Below the pieces are notes generated by a model. The model was not told where the DNA came from. It worked only from the letters and a program-made list of their open reading frames with translations, and made no database searches. A stretch of DNA of 64,000 bases, from assembly GCA_027943335.1 (NCBI GenBank), contig BSBK01006751.1:226001-290000 (forward strand), in the 5' to 3' direction. Source of the DNA: Chamaecyparis obtusa. Its lineage: Eukaryota > Streptophyta > Pinopsida > Cupressales > Cupressaceae. Numbering within the stretch: position 1 is the first letter of the stretch; the number at the start of each line of letters is the position of its first letter. Both the position numbers and the translations under genes were made by a program. Of this stretch, positions 21,957-33,010 are shown piece by piece.

Positions 21957-22384
21957 TGTTAGCTTGTGGTGACTGATCAGGAAAGAACTGTACACTTTTC
22001 ATTCATCCAAATTTTTGGGGTTAACTCGTCAAGCATTTTTTAGTTGACACGTCAAACATTTCCCTAGGTTGACTCGTCAAGTATTTTAGGGTTAACTTGT
22101 TAACTGACATAAGCCTTGTTATATTGGCTTAGGGTTAGGGATTTCATTATGATGTATGATTTTAGTACTTGCGGCAGAATTGAGCTGTAAGGGATTACAG
22201 ATTGTGATCAGGTTGTAATCACTGGATAATAAAATATTGGACTCATTGTTGGTGGACGTAGCCCAAGGATTGGGTGAACCACGTTAAATCTTTGTGTCTT
22301 GTGTTCTCTTCTATGTGGTTTATTATTTTCTGATATTGGTTATATTTGCACATAATTATTATTTCTACCTTGTTAATCCTAACA
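21957..22384 (+). mobile_element. Solo LTR (probably Ty1/copia), 428 bp, inserted in pseudogene B, copy 1
   Basis: The element starts TGTTAG and ends CTAACA, a perfect 6-bp terminal inverted repeat. It is flanked on both sides by the 5-bp target duplication GATTT (21952-21956 and 22385-22389). Skipping the LTR and one GATTT makes the minus-strand coding frame of pseudogene B continuous. A GTGAACCACGTTAAATC motif near 22272 resembles a word often seen near the 3' part of plant copia LTRs. Four GTT(G/A)AC-based repeats lie at 22020, 22043, 22068 and 22091. No internal element sequence remains, as expected after LTR-LTR recombination. Confidence 0.85.
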
Positions 22385-23590
22385 GATTTCAGGATTCAAT
22401 TTCATGTCAAATCTTGGGAGTCTACCACTAAACTCCAATGTTGGTTGATTGGGTCATTTTTAATGTGTACTCTTCTCTTTGTTGCATGTTTGATATTCTA
22501 CTATTGTTTCTTCCCATTCTTTTATCCAAAGTTTTTTTTATTGACAATATTAGTTTTTATAGCTCATTGGTTGCATTCCTATCTTTAGATCAAATTTTTT
22601 TCCCAATAGATTCAATGACACTAGCAACAATAGATATAACCTGTTTATTTAATGCATCTTTTTTATTTCATTTCACATAAATGCCTAACTTTTTTATTAC
22701 TTTTCTCATTTTCCACATTCTCGTCAATTGAATCACAAGTTGACATTGAAATGCTAGTTTTTTTCGATTGAAATTTTTTGTGTATATTTCATTAGCATAA
22801 TTTCTTATTTGTCTCCAAGATATCTTAGTAGGAAGATCATGATTCCAAAACATTACTTTTGATTTATTTTTTAAAATCATTATTAAAATCACAAGAATTT
22901 TTATTTACACCATGTTCACAAATATTTTCATTTTCATCTAGGGCAGGATTCTCATTTTCAACAACATGAGGATTTTCATTTGCACCAACAAAAAGATTTT
23001 CATTTTCAACAAATTGGGGGAGGAATTTCAATTTCAAGGTCTCTTTGAAAAGTTATGCTATGAATTGAAACAATTTCAGCATTTGTATATACTTTTAATA
23101 AATCACAATAAAGGGTATCATCTATAATCATAGTTTCCCTATCATTCAAAGGTGGATTTGAAGATGCACTTGAAATTGTGTCTATTGTCACATTTTATAC
23201 AACATTGAAAGGTGTTTTCAAAGACATACTTGGATTAGTGTCTATAATCATATTGTCTTCCACATTCACTTCTTTGACATTTGCATTTTCTACATCTATC
23301 GAATCCCCCATGGTATCTTTAGTGTTTTTCTCTTCAATTTTTGTGGATCCAGATGCTTCATTATTATTCATTTGTCACATCCTCATTCTTATATCTCTTT
23401 GACATTTGGCCTCCTTCTCTTTCTCCACTTTAATTTCCTCGGGAGTAATAGTCCTCCTTTCCTCCTCTTCCGACGTTGTTTGAATCCCATGATTAACAAA
23501 TTTTGAATAACAATTGAAGTCAATAATGAAAAATGTTTCCAATGATTTTATCCTTCTAAAATGCTCCAATATTCTCCTAATGATTTACTC

Positions 23591-25978
23591 CTTCCAATCG
23601 TGAATATAATATTGCATCAACAAGAGAAGAATTTTTTTAAAAATACATAAATGGTTACTATCTATCATACTTGAAAGGACATGTGATGTTGCAGTATAAG
23701 TTTGTAGTAGATTTTTAACAAAAGGTTAAAAAATGGAATGCAACCCTGTTCCTAGAATGTTATCTCGTTCTCTTTTTTATATGTTGTAAATTTTTAAAAA
23801 TGGAATGCAACCTCGTTGCATAAATGCAACCCCATTTTATAAAATTTAAATTTCCACCTTGGGAATATCTTTAGGTTTTGGCTTGGGAAAAGGTTTGGTC
23901 AACTAAACCATAACCTTGGATCTAGTTTGATCTAAACCTTAGAAGCCATCTCAGTATTAAAATAAAATACACAATTTGGACAAATATTTGAATACATTTT
24001 CTACAAAATATCTTGACAAAAAAATCCATTATAGATGAGACTATGTAGATTCTAAATATTATTTTATCTATTTTCAATCAATTTCTACTTAAACAAGTGC
24101 AAAAACTTGAAATAACAAACTTTATTCTTATTTTAATAACTTTTTTATTTTTACATTTTTTGAAAAACAAATTATATTACATCAAACCATAGACAATTCT
24201 ATACAATTTTTTTTAAAAAAATTTAAAAATGATAATTTTAGGTCAAATTATGCTTGTTGTACATGAGAGGTTTTTAAAACAACAATTATGCCCAATAAAA
24301 AATTAATAGAAAAACATATTCAGGAAAAAAAACTATAGAAAAATATTGCAATCAATCTTGAGTATGTTACATACCATTTCCCAAAAGGATTCAAATAAAT
24401 AATCTCATTCAGATCAAATTATGATTATCGTACATAGGCATGGTATGGTAATCAAAAAAATGACTTTTAAAATATTATTTTCAATAATGACTATTGAAAA
24501 TTGATTTGTATCATCTAGGTATTTACACAAATTATATATTTGGAAAGTAGACTTCAAGTACTACAATTCCTATTATTGAATTTTTTTCAGATTCAATCTC
24601 TAAGTGCTTCAAATTTTTAAGTCAAACAAGACATATTTGAAAAAATAGGAAAAACAATTCCACTTTTGAGCCAAAAAGTAGATTCAACTTCTTGTTGGCA
24701 TCCAATGGTGCTTTTTATTGTCTTCTTCATCGTAACAATAAATATTCTCTTTCTAATTGTATTGAATTTAGACAATTTTTTAAAGATTTAGTAGATAGAA
24801 GTCTTATTTGTTTAACAACAAATCTTATACTTTTCTTGATATAAAAAACATGCACTAGCATTCTCTTCACCTATTATGTTGCTCCACGCCATATGATCTT
24901 ACTAGCCCACCTTATTGGGGGCTCTTTGTTTTGAATGATGTTATGCTTTAATTTTCAATATTTATTTGTGAGCAACGTAATAATTACCTTTCCTTGTCTT
25001 TCCACACGAGGGGTAAGGGTTTTCTTTCTAGTTCCCTATCTTTTCAAAATACTCATTATCTCTTTGTTGACTTGTATCTTTTATCACACGATGTCCTTAC
25101 TTTCTTATACTTGTTTGTTGTATGCAAGGACTTTCATCCTTCTTTACAACCTCTTCCTTGCTTGGAAGTGTATGTCTTCTATAAAATATCTATCTTGTAG
25201 GGTACATAATGTGTTAACATTTCCCTTCCCTTTTCCCTTAGGGAAGGGGTTTCATTTCTCAATGTCTCGTCCTTTTCTAAGGATTCATTTTCCTTAGTGG
25301 AGTGGTGTTTGTTTAGTATGTGATATCCTTTCTTTAATAGAATTGTTTGTTCAATAAAGGATTATATCTTATATAAGAGGTGTCTATCCTTGATCACAAC
25401 CTCTTCCTTGTTTGCAATTACATGTCCATTATAGACAAATCCCCATACTTTGGGTCTTAAAGTGTGTCATCATTCATAAAGAATCCAATTTTATCTAGCA
25501 ATAGGGATAAAAGGGTGCAATCTTGATCTTCTTCCCCTCTCTTTGTCAAAGATGTCATTTTTGTTCAAGAACTGCTCTTGCGGGTAGATGTCAAAGATAT
25601 TTTCCTCCTAAGCATCCCTTTACGCTTGTTGAAAGATATGTTTTTACACATTTGTCTCTCCCTTGTCCTCGAAGTAGCCATCACCATTTGGCTAAGGTTG
25701 CATGTACATTATTTCCTAAAAGATATATCCTTTTTATTGAAGGTGAGTATCCTTAATCTACTTTAACTTAAGATGCCATCATAGTTCTATTTTTTCATCT
25801 CAAGGAGGGGAGCATATATGCAGTCTCCTTGTGTATCATATATTGAATTCCTTATAGATGGTGTTTTCATTGGGGTAATAGTTTTCAATGTTTTTAAGCG
25901 TATTCCAATGGAAACATCATTTTCCTTGGGACAGTCCTTTATTTTCATATTTCCTTGGATATAATGTTATTTTTAGAT
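23591..25978. other. Unassigned AT-rich sequence
   Basis: Contains a short palindrome ATGCAACCTCGTTGCAT at 23805-23821 and, at 25000-25800, loosely similar blocks with ACAACCTCTTCCTTG near 25144 and 25396. A purine-rich AAGGAGGGGAGC word near 25801 could be a polypurine tract of a lost retroelement. The 120-codon open frame at 24935-25297 is not supported as a gene. Confidence 0.45.
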
Positions 25979-25987
25979 CTCTCTCTC

Positions 25988-26056
<69 letters not shown>

Positions 26057-26068
26057 AACACACACACC
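25979..26068. repeat. Compound microsatellite (CT)7 AT (CT)13 (CA)17, copy 1
   Basis: Counted directly; an imperfect CA tail continues to 26068. It is the only place where copies 1 and 2 were seen to differ. The Arg/Glu and Cys/Val repeat ORFs across it are composition artefacts. Confidence 0.95.
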
Positions 26069-26114
26069 ATGAGAATGTGTACAAGATTGTACTCTTGCTA
26101 AAGTAGGGGCTAAA

Positions 26115-27110
26115 TGTAGCATCATAAAATGTAGACACTTCCTAAGGTGTCCAATTCCACACTTTCTTAGCACCCATTTTAGTGTGTGCTTAGTATTACA
26201 TGCACAATAAGACTTTCATATGCATTTAATTTACAAATATTTAAATATTGTCCTCTCTTAGTTTAATTTATACGTGGACCCTAAATTTTAGGCGTGGCCC
26301 CTTTATTATTTCATTCATTATCACCTCTTTCATACATAAGCCCTATTTCATTATGGGGGGCCTTTCGTATTTATTTTGATTTCAAACCTCAATTCTGTAA
26401 GCAAAATTTGGGCATCCCCATATTTTAATTGATTCTTGATTTAAATTTACCCCTTGATTGACTAGAATAGGGTACCCTATAAGGCATAGGGTGAGAGAGG
26501 TCATCCCATGCATTAGGAGGCACTTAATTCCTCGTAAAATTGGCCCAAATTTAAATTGGAGAATGGTCTCCTAATTTTAGAAGGATATTGAAAATCTAGT
26601 AAGCCACCTTAGAGTTTTGATCCTTGAAATGACTTAGAGATGTATAAAATCAATGCTACCTTCCTCGTTTTGGGAGGGACATCATTATCCAAGTTTTATA
26701 ATCACAAGAAAGCATTCAAGACATTTCATCCTTAATCTTGTGGAAAGCTACACCAATCATTATGCAAGCACATCTTTTGTGATGTCCTTTTAGGTCTTTG
26801 GGGAGTCATGTTACTGCATCAACACTGTGATCTCATTTCAAGCATAATTGCATTATTCAACATATAAGACAACTTATTTCCTTATTCATGCCTTTGATAA
26901 TAGTATAATGCTTCCCTTTTTTGATCATTTACATTTCAATTTCAATGCAGGGGCTTGATTGAGGCAAAGCCCTTCCTCCCAAAATTTTCCATATTTTTTT
27001 GTGCACATGTGATAGGTGGCACAATTGTGGAAAATGATATTGAAAAATCTTACATAGAGTTATAGGTGGTAGAATTTTCATTAGAATTTGTTTGGTCTAA
27101 GATGTCTCCC
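26115..27110 (+). repeat. LTR-like 1-kb dispersed repeat, copy B (array copy 1)
   Basis: Collinear homologue of 6711-7735 in the same orientation, starting TGTAGCATCATAAA. A purine-rich AAAGTAGGGGCTAAA directly precedes it, as a polypurine tract precedes a 3' LTR. A TATAAAAT box lies at 26643-26650. The right end is where similarity to copy A fades. Confidence 0.6.
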
Positions 27111-28233
27111 AAGGCCTCAGGCAAGTCTAGTTGTCTGTACCCTCAATGTATTAGCACTTGAGCCTCCTTGAGCCTAGTGGATCAGCTTTCCTTCCAATAT
27201 ATGATCAGAGATAGTTGTGAGCTTAATAGTTTTTCCATTCATCCTAGTGAAAACCCCTCACATCCCATTTTATTTCATTACAGGATGAAAGATGGTTTTG
27301 AAGACATTGAGGCTTTAAAAATACTATGATAGGGATGATAGAGGAGATAAATATGGGTAAATAAGTGTAGTTTATAAAAGGTTAATGCATGAAGGGACAC
27401 ATAAGAGTCAATGCCAATAAAAAAAAAACTTGACAACGCAAATTACCAATCATTCACATTCATTCAACAAATGGAAAATAACTAAGGGCAATTAGAATTT
27501 GGTGAATGAAAACTTTTAAAGGGAAGTAAGGACTAAAAAAGTTAATTTATGATGCAAATAGGATTATAAAGGGCATGAAGGTAGAAGGTAGTCACAAATG
27601 GTTTTTTTTTATTTATAGGTAAGGTAGTCACAAATGTTGTGCGGAGTATCTAAATGAAATAAATAAAGGGGACTGAGGTTAAATGATATTCAATGGTTTT
27701 AAAATATGAAATAGACCTAAAGGAAAATTTATGACAATGCACAAGTAGTAGAGATGTTTTTCAATCAATTAAAGGTCCTTAGAAACTTGAATTTTAGTAT
27801 CAAGGTTTATGAAAAGGGTTTAAAGCATGACAATGAGAAAATAAGATGGACAGTTTTGTTTAAGAGAAATTAGTAAGGTTAATAAAATAGATGTCATGAG
27901 ATTCAATATAGAGTTTGATTAATGTATGGAGAAAATACTTACTAGGAAAATCTTGCTATGGCATCAAAAATCAAATGGCAATCCAAATAGACCTTGGTGT
28001 TTATATTACGTTCAATTATCCAAAAATAGTAAGTTAGTACTTGTACATAAACTGGGAAAGTTTTCCATTCAAGGTAGATTGTTCAAATCAATTTTAATAA
28101 AAAAATAGTAAATGCCATTTTGAATATTACAAAAAAGCCAAAGATGACATATATTTTTGGGGAAAAAAAGCATATTGACATGTGGAAAGGCATTTGAACG
28201 TGAAAGTGGATAGGTGGAAAGTTTGGAAGGGAG
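27111..28233. other. Unassigned sequence
   Basis: AT-rich with a run of ten A near 27420 and nine T near 27602. The 60-codon frame at 27926-28108 has no recognisable motif. Confidence 0.4.
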
Positions 28234-29020
28234 TGTTAGGAGGGGATTGAAAAAGAGAAAATGGGAGTTACTTTCTTGGCTTGCAAGACTTTTCTCCTTC
28301 TAGGCATGGGATTTGGGCACCCAAGAATGTCTTTGAATAAGTTTTCTATATATATGGTTATGGCTTGCAACATTCATGCATTCCATCTTGTCAATTCTAA
28401 TTAGTTGATGTTATTATATCTTTAGAGGTTGATAACCCAATGGAGAAGAATCTCCAAGGATAATAAACTAAAGAGACTGGTTCTGAAAGATTGTGATATA
28501 GAGGATTTATAGGAGCAACCTCATCTTGAGGTTGTATTTTTGCCGAATGTTTTCCAATTGCAACATTTTCTTTGATCGTTTGCAATAATTGTGTAAGAGT
28601 TTGTATACACATGTTTGAGATGAATACTCTAGTTTGTATTGTTGTTAATAATAGTATATATTTTAGTTCATTTGTTATTGTTAGAGTTATTTTATATTTA
28701 TTTTATTGTCAAGCACAATTGTGAGAAGCTTGGAGAGTTTGTTAAGAAGTTGCAATGGTTTTCTTGTGTGTTTGAGCTCCAAATTTGGGGACCCTGATGT
28801 AATTTGTACAATATATAATGTTTTTCCCTATTTTTAACAATAAAGATGATTCTAAAAAATATGTTAAAATATATAAAATACATTATGCATCAGTTTGCAC
28901 AATATTTAGTTTTAGTTTGGAGCATTTGGTGAATATTTCAAATTACCCAATTTCTCTATTTTTATTCATTTGCAAATCTAAGTTTAAAGTTTGTTTAATA
29001 ATTTGGAAAAGGTTATTACA
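28234..29020 (+). mobile_element. 5' LTR of a Ty3/gypsy element, copy 1
   Basis: Begins TGTTAGG and ends TTATTACA one base before a primer binding site. A TATATATAT box lies at 28347-28355. Length is 787 bp if the ends are right. No partner LTR was found downstream, so the start is the less certain end. Confidence 0.6.
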
Positions 29021-29021
29021 G

Positions 29022-29034
29022 TGGTATTAGAGTC
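29022..29034 (+). promoter_or_regulatory. Ty3/gypsy primer binding site, copy 1
   Basis: TGGTATTAGAGTC matches the plant initiator Met-tRNA site TGGTATCAGAGC(C/T) with C-to-T changes, and sits at the expected place between LTR and gag. Confidence 0.7.
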
Positions 29035-29156
29035 ACATTATTTCTAGATTGTGGGGTTTAATGTGATTGGCGTTTCCTAGTAAAAGAGACTTCGTATATC
29101 TAAGGCAAAAGTGAAATAAATCTTTAGTAGTGAGCTTCATTATTGAAGAGGCAATC

Positions 29157-31790
29157 ATGGCTAAAGAAGGAAGTAGAAAACAAAAGTCAATAGAGGATGA
29201 AGAAAGAGAATCTTTTGTTGTAGTAGATATATTGGTATTTGTTGTAGAACAAATGTGCTCACAAAAAAATAAGAAGGGTATTGAATAAAATGGATCAATA
29301 GGAAACAACTCTAAAGAAAGAAAATCAACCTTCAATTAAAAGACAATCAAAGATGTTTTCCTGCATGATAATGAAGGGGAAAGAGATATCCCTATCATCA
29401 CAACATAAATATCTCTGATTGAGGTAGCTGACAAATGGTACAAGGATTTTGTCAAATAATCTAAGGATTTTAAAGTAGCCATTCCATTTGAGAAATTTAT
29501 GGAAATTGATGAAAAGGATCAAAGAAGGAAAGAATGAGATCAAAGTGGAAAATATCTAAATAGTAAGTTGAATAATATTTTAGCTGCAATTTTTTATGGA
29601 ACAAATAAAAACTTTGATACTTACAAAAAAGTTAACCTTTTTCACTCCTAGTCCCATTAAAGAGAAGGATGTCATTTAGTACATAACATTGCATCTTGAA
29701 GGAGCTATTTGTGATTGGTGGTACCATGGTATGACATCTCAAGGTCATAAACTAGGTAAATTCTTTTGATGATTTCAGTTGACTATCAATAGATAGATTT
29801 GAACTCAAAGATAAAGAGGAGTATTTTAAAGAATTGTTTAGTTTAAAACAAACAAATTTTGTCAGTGAATAACACATTGAGAATTTTAAAAAGATTGTTG
29901 TTATGGTGCCAAATGAGTCAAAAAAGAGGATTATATAAATCTCCATTTAAGGTCTTGAAGAACCTGAAAAAGGTTTGGTTAAGGCTTTCTCACCCTTAAC
30001 CTCGTAGGAAGCAACTGAAAGAAGCTTGCAACTTGAGATTTTTATGCCAAATAGATTTGTACCTCATCAACCCAAACCACCAAATGCTTAGAAACAAAAA
30101 GAGAATATTCAAGAAAGTGCTCATTCAATTCCTCCATCAAAGACTATGCTAAAAACATCTAGTAAGAAGGTGGATGAAGTGATAAAGTTTAAACTCTAGA
30201 GGAAAAAGCTTTGCTTCACTTGTGGAGAACCATGAGCTCTATGACATGGATGATTAGGTAAGGGACACATGCATTTTATTGAAATTATTCCAAATTTTGA
30301 TATATATGGTAATGAATACTTAAATAATGCCAAATTAGAAGTATAAGCAACAAAAGAAAGAGAAAGGAGTAAGGGAGTCACCATGGTGACTTTATTTGGA
30401 GCACCTAAATATCATTCATTCAAAGTTCAAGAAGTTATAATTGGTCAAATAATAATCATTTTCATTGATAGTGGTGTAACCCAAGACTTTATAAATTATG
30501 GTTATGTTCTTAAAAGAGGATTGAATACACGAGAATTTGAAAACTTAAATGTTACTGTTGTTGATGGTTTCACCATACCTTGCACTCGAGTGGTTCAAAA
30601 ACTCAAAATGACTTTGGGTGACTATGAGTTATATGATGATTTTTACATGGTATAAATTAAAAAAATTACCATTTTATTGGGTATCCACTAGATGCATGCT
30701 ATTGGATGATATTATACAAATGAGCAAATTAGGGAATTCAAAATTCATTCCAATAGGAAAGAAATTTTGTTGAGAGGTCTATAAAATGGAGTTCCTATAG
30801 TGATTTCTACTAAGAGGATGAATAGTATGGGAAACAAAAACCATGATCCAAACTACAAGATCTTCTAAGAAACAAGGTAAAATCAATTTTGGGTAAACAT
30901 AGTCAACTTTTCAATGATTTGCCTATGAGATTACCCCTCGACAGGGGATTTGAGTGCATGTGGTTGAGTTACAATAGGGAACTAAACTTGTTATCACAAC
31001 CCCTTATTAAAATCAAAGGGGCTATGAGGAGGAATTAGAGAATATTATTACTGAGCTTCTTTACATGAGTCTCATTAGGTCAACCTCTATCTAATTTTCT
31101 TCATCTAAGGTTCTTGTAGAAAAGAAAGATGCCACAATAAGAAAGTACATATAATATAGAGCATTAAACAATATTACCATCAAGAATAGATGTCCCATTC
31201 CAATGATAGATGAAATTATTAATAAGTCACATATATTAGTGTATTTTTTAAAGATTGAACCAAGGTTAGGTTACCACCAAATCCTCATGATAAAAGAGGA
31301 TGTAGAGAAAAATACTTTCTGGTATCACTATGGACATTTTGAAATTTTTATCATGCCATTTGGCCTCACAAAAGTACCAAAAAACTTTTGAAATTACATA
31401 AATAAGGTATTTGGTAGACAAATCAGGGAATTTTTTCAGGGTTCTTTTATGTTATTTTGATTTCTATAAAAACATAGAAAGAACATTTAGAGCACTTGGA
31501 TATTGTTTTGGGTATCTTGGATTATCATTCCTTATGTGCCAAGTTATCAAAATGTGATTTTGAGGTGACCAAAATTTTATATCTGGACATGTTATAAACT
31601 TCCAGGGAGTGCAAATAGACCAATATAAGATTGAGACAATCTTTTATTGGCCCTCACCAACCAATCTTACTTAGCTAAGAGATTTCTTCAGGTTGTATGG
31701 TTATCGTAGAAGATTTGTCAAATTTTTCTCTCAACTTGTTGCCCCTTTGAATGGTTTAACCAATAACATTGGTGGAAGTAGCTTTTTAAC
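29157..31790 (+). pseudogene. Broken Ty3/gypsy gag-protease-reverse transcriptase, copy 1
   Basis: Plant LTR-retrotransposon polyprotein remnant. A possible gag ATG is at 29157. A retrotransposon gag core (WWYHGMTSQG, later FKELFSLKQTNF) lies about 29710-29850, and a zinc-knuckle-like CFTCGEP...GKGH at about 30217-30270. An aspartic protease follows at 30383-30655 with IDSG (Asp at residue 29). Reverse transcriptase pieces appear at 31203-31391 (LGYHQI, FGL) and onward to about 31790 (AKLSKCDF, YRRRFVKFFSQL). The RT catalytic FDD box near 31455 is lost, reading F-D-F before a frameshift. Many stops and frame changes are present. RNase H, integrase and the 3' LTR are missing; similarity stops abruptly near 31790. 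It is not functional. Confidence 0.85.
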
Positions 31791-32539
31791 AATAATTTTT
31801 TTTTGCAAAAAAATGAGTTTGTGTGCCCAGGGTAAGCTACTTTGACAAAAGGCCAAAATTGGACTATAAAGGGTCATAAATAGCTCCCCCCCCCCAACAC
31901 ACAAGCATCTAGGGGATGGTGAGTGTTCGTCCATGTGTTTGTTGTCTAAATAAGAAGAAAAAAATAGGTTCTTACACCGCTACCACAAGCAATAGCCATC
32001 AAACCCAAAAGAACCATGTGCACAAGATAAAAATGCTTAATAAAAACATACCTACATTTATATTTGAATTTTTTTCTTCTTACGAGGAAAGAATTTTTTG
32101 CAAGCACTACATCATGGTTTTCCCTCAAACACTTGCCATTTATATTATAGATTATTTGCTACGTCGTCTCCCTCTTTTCCTTTTGTGGGAGGAAATGTAG
32201 ATTGGATCTTTCTGATGAATCTAGTTCATAGGGGTATTAATGATAAGACCTCCACACATCACTCATTTTATCATTGGTATAAGATATTTGTTTGCATTCC
32301 CTATTTTGGAGAGGATCTTTGTCTTGTTGGGTTTTCTCCCTTTTTCCATTTGTGAGAGATCATTTGTTCATGGGTACCTAACATCACTAAGTTGTTGCCA
32401 CCCATATTGGATCAACATATTGCATAGTGCATTGTGATTTAGGATCTTGTATCATTTTCATAATAATTTTGTATCCCTAAGTTGCACTTAATGGGGATGT
32501 TAGTGTGAATGATGTTATTTTCTATTTAGTCATTAGTGA
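31791..32539. other. Unassigned sequence after the truncated gypsy element
   Basis: Contains a C10 run near 31886. The small frames at 31916-32200 and 32098-32355 show no domain. Confidence 0.4.
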
Positions 32540-33010
32540 GAACGTATTCACATGTTAAGTGTACAAATATCCTGAGTTACTATCCTTATATCCTATGTAG
32601 CATTATAGAAGTTCCTCGTAATGGGGAAAAATCACATTATTTACTTCTAGATATCTATACATTCAATATTTGCATCATGCATTTGGTGTTTTTATTGAAA
32701 GTGTTGCCATCTCATTGAAAAAGATACATATCAACATCTTTTGCAAGGTTATTTTATATCTAGTAAATTGTAGGAAACTATTCACATGTTAAGTTTACTA
32801 AGAATCATATTAATTATTTGTGTATCTTAGGTGTCATTTATAGAAGCCAGTTACAATTGGTCCATGTCTCATTATTTACTTTTAGTTGTCCAATCATTTA
32901 ATACTTGTATCTTGTATTTAATATTTATATTGAGAGTAGTTGTCTCATTACATAGTATTAAGACACATGTCAGCATATTGTATAATTCTACCTCATACCT
33001 TACATGTATT
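32540..33010. repeat. 235-bp tandem duplication, two diverged units, copy 1
   Basis: TTCACATGTTAAGT occurs at about 32548 and 32782, and CATTATTTACTT at 32635 and 32870, giving offsets of 234-235 bp. Intervening sequence is recognisably similar with many substitutions. Confidence 0.7.

Larger units (their letters stand above)
19740..23590 (-). pseudogene. Pseudogene B, copy 1: transposase-like gene of an uncharacterised eukaryotic family
   Basis: Minus-strand coding remnant. In order: an acidic N-terminal region (about 23590-23000) with short NEN repeats near 22900-23020; a solo LTR at 21957-22384; a Cys-containing segment (21786-21493); then FFPKYVKH and QCARWIDGQF (about 21205-21130), VDFAKNYT (about 21068-21094), a degraded WSYNCTT box (20841-20821), GHGKGEHDG (about 20733-20704) and WTRELACFC (about 20455-20420). 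From memory, DFAENY, SDG..QFKN and HGKG..DG are hallmarks of a widespread, poorly described family in plants and animals; I infer a DDE-like nuclease. A 101-bp intron with GT...AG ends is plausible at 20243-20143. Many stops and frameshifts are present, and the middle box has Tyr-Asn for the usual Asp-Gly, so it is dead. Confidence 0.65.

Noticed and set aside
21820..22002. Minus-strand frame starting MKSVQFF as the true start of a gene
   Set aside because: The first residues are encoded by the solo LTR; the native frame of gene B continues on the other side of the insertion.
24935..25297. 120-codon open frame rich in Phe, Leu and Ser
   Set aside because: Composition follows the T-rich DNA; there is no motif, neighbouring exon or homologue that I recognise.
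25888..26173. Open frames with Ser-Leu, Thr-His, Arg-Glu and Cys-Val repeats
   Set aside because: They are translations of the CT/CA microsatellite in different frames.
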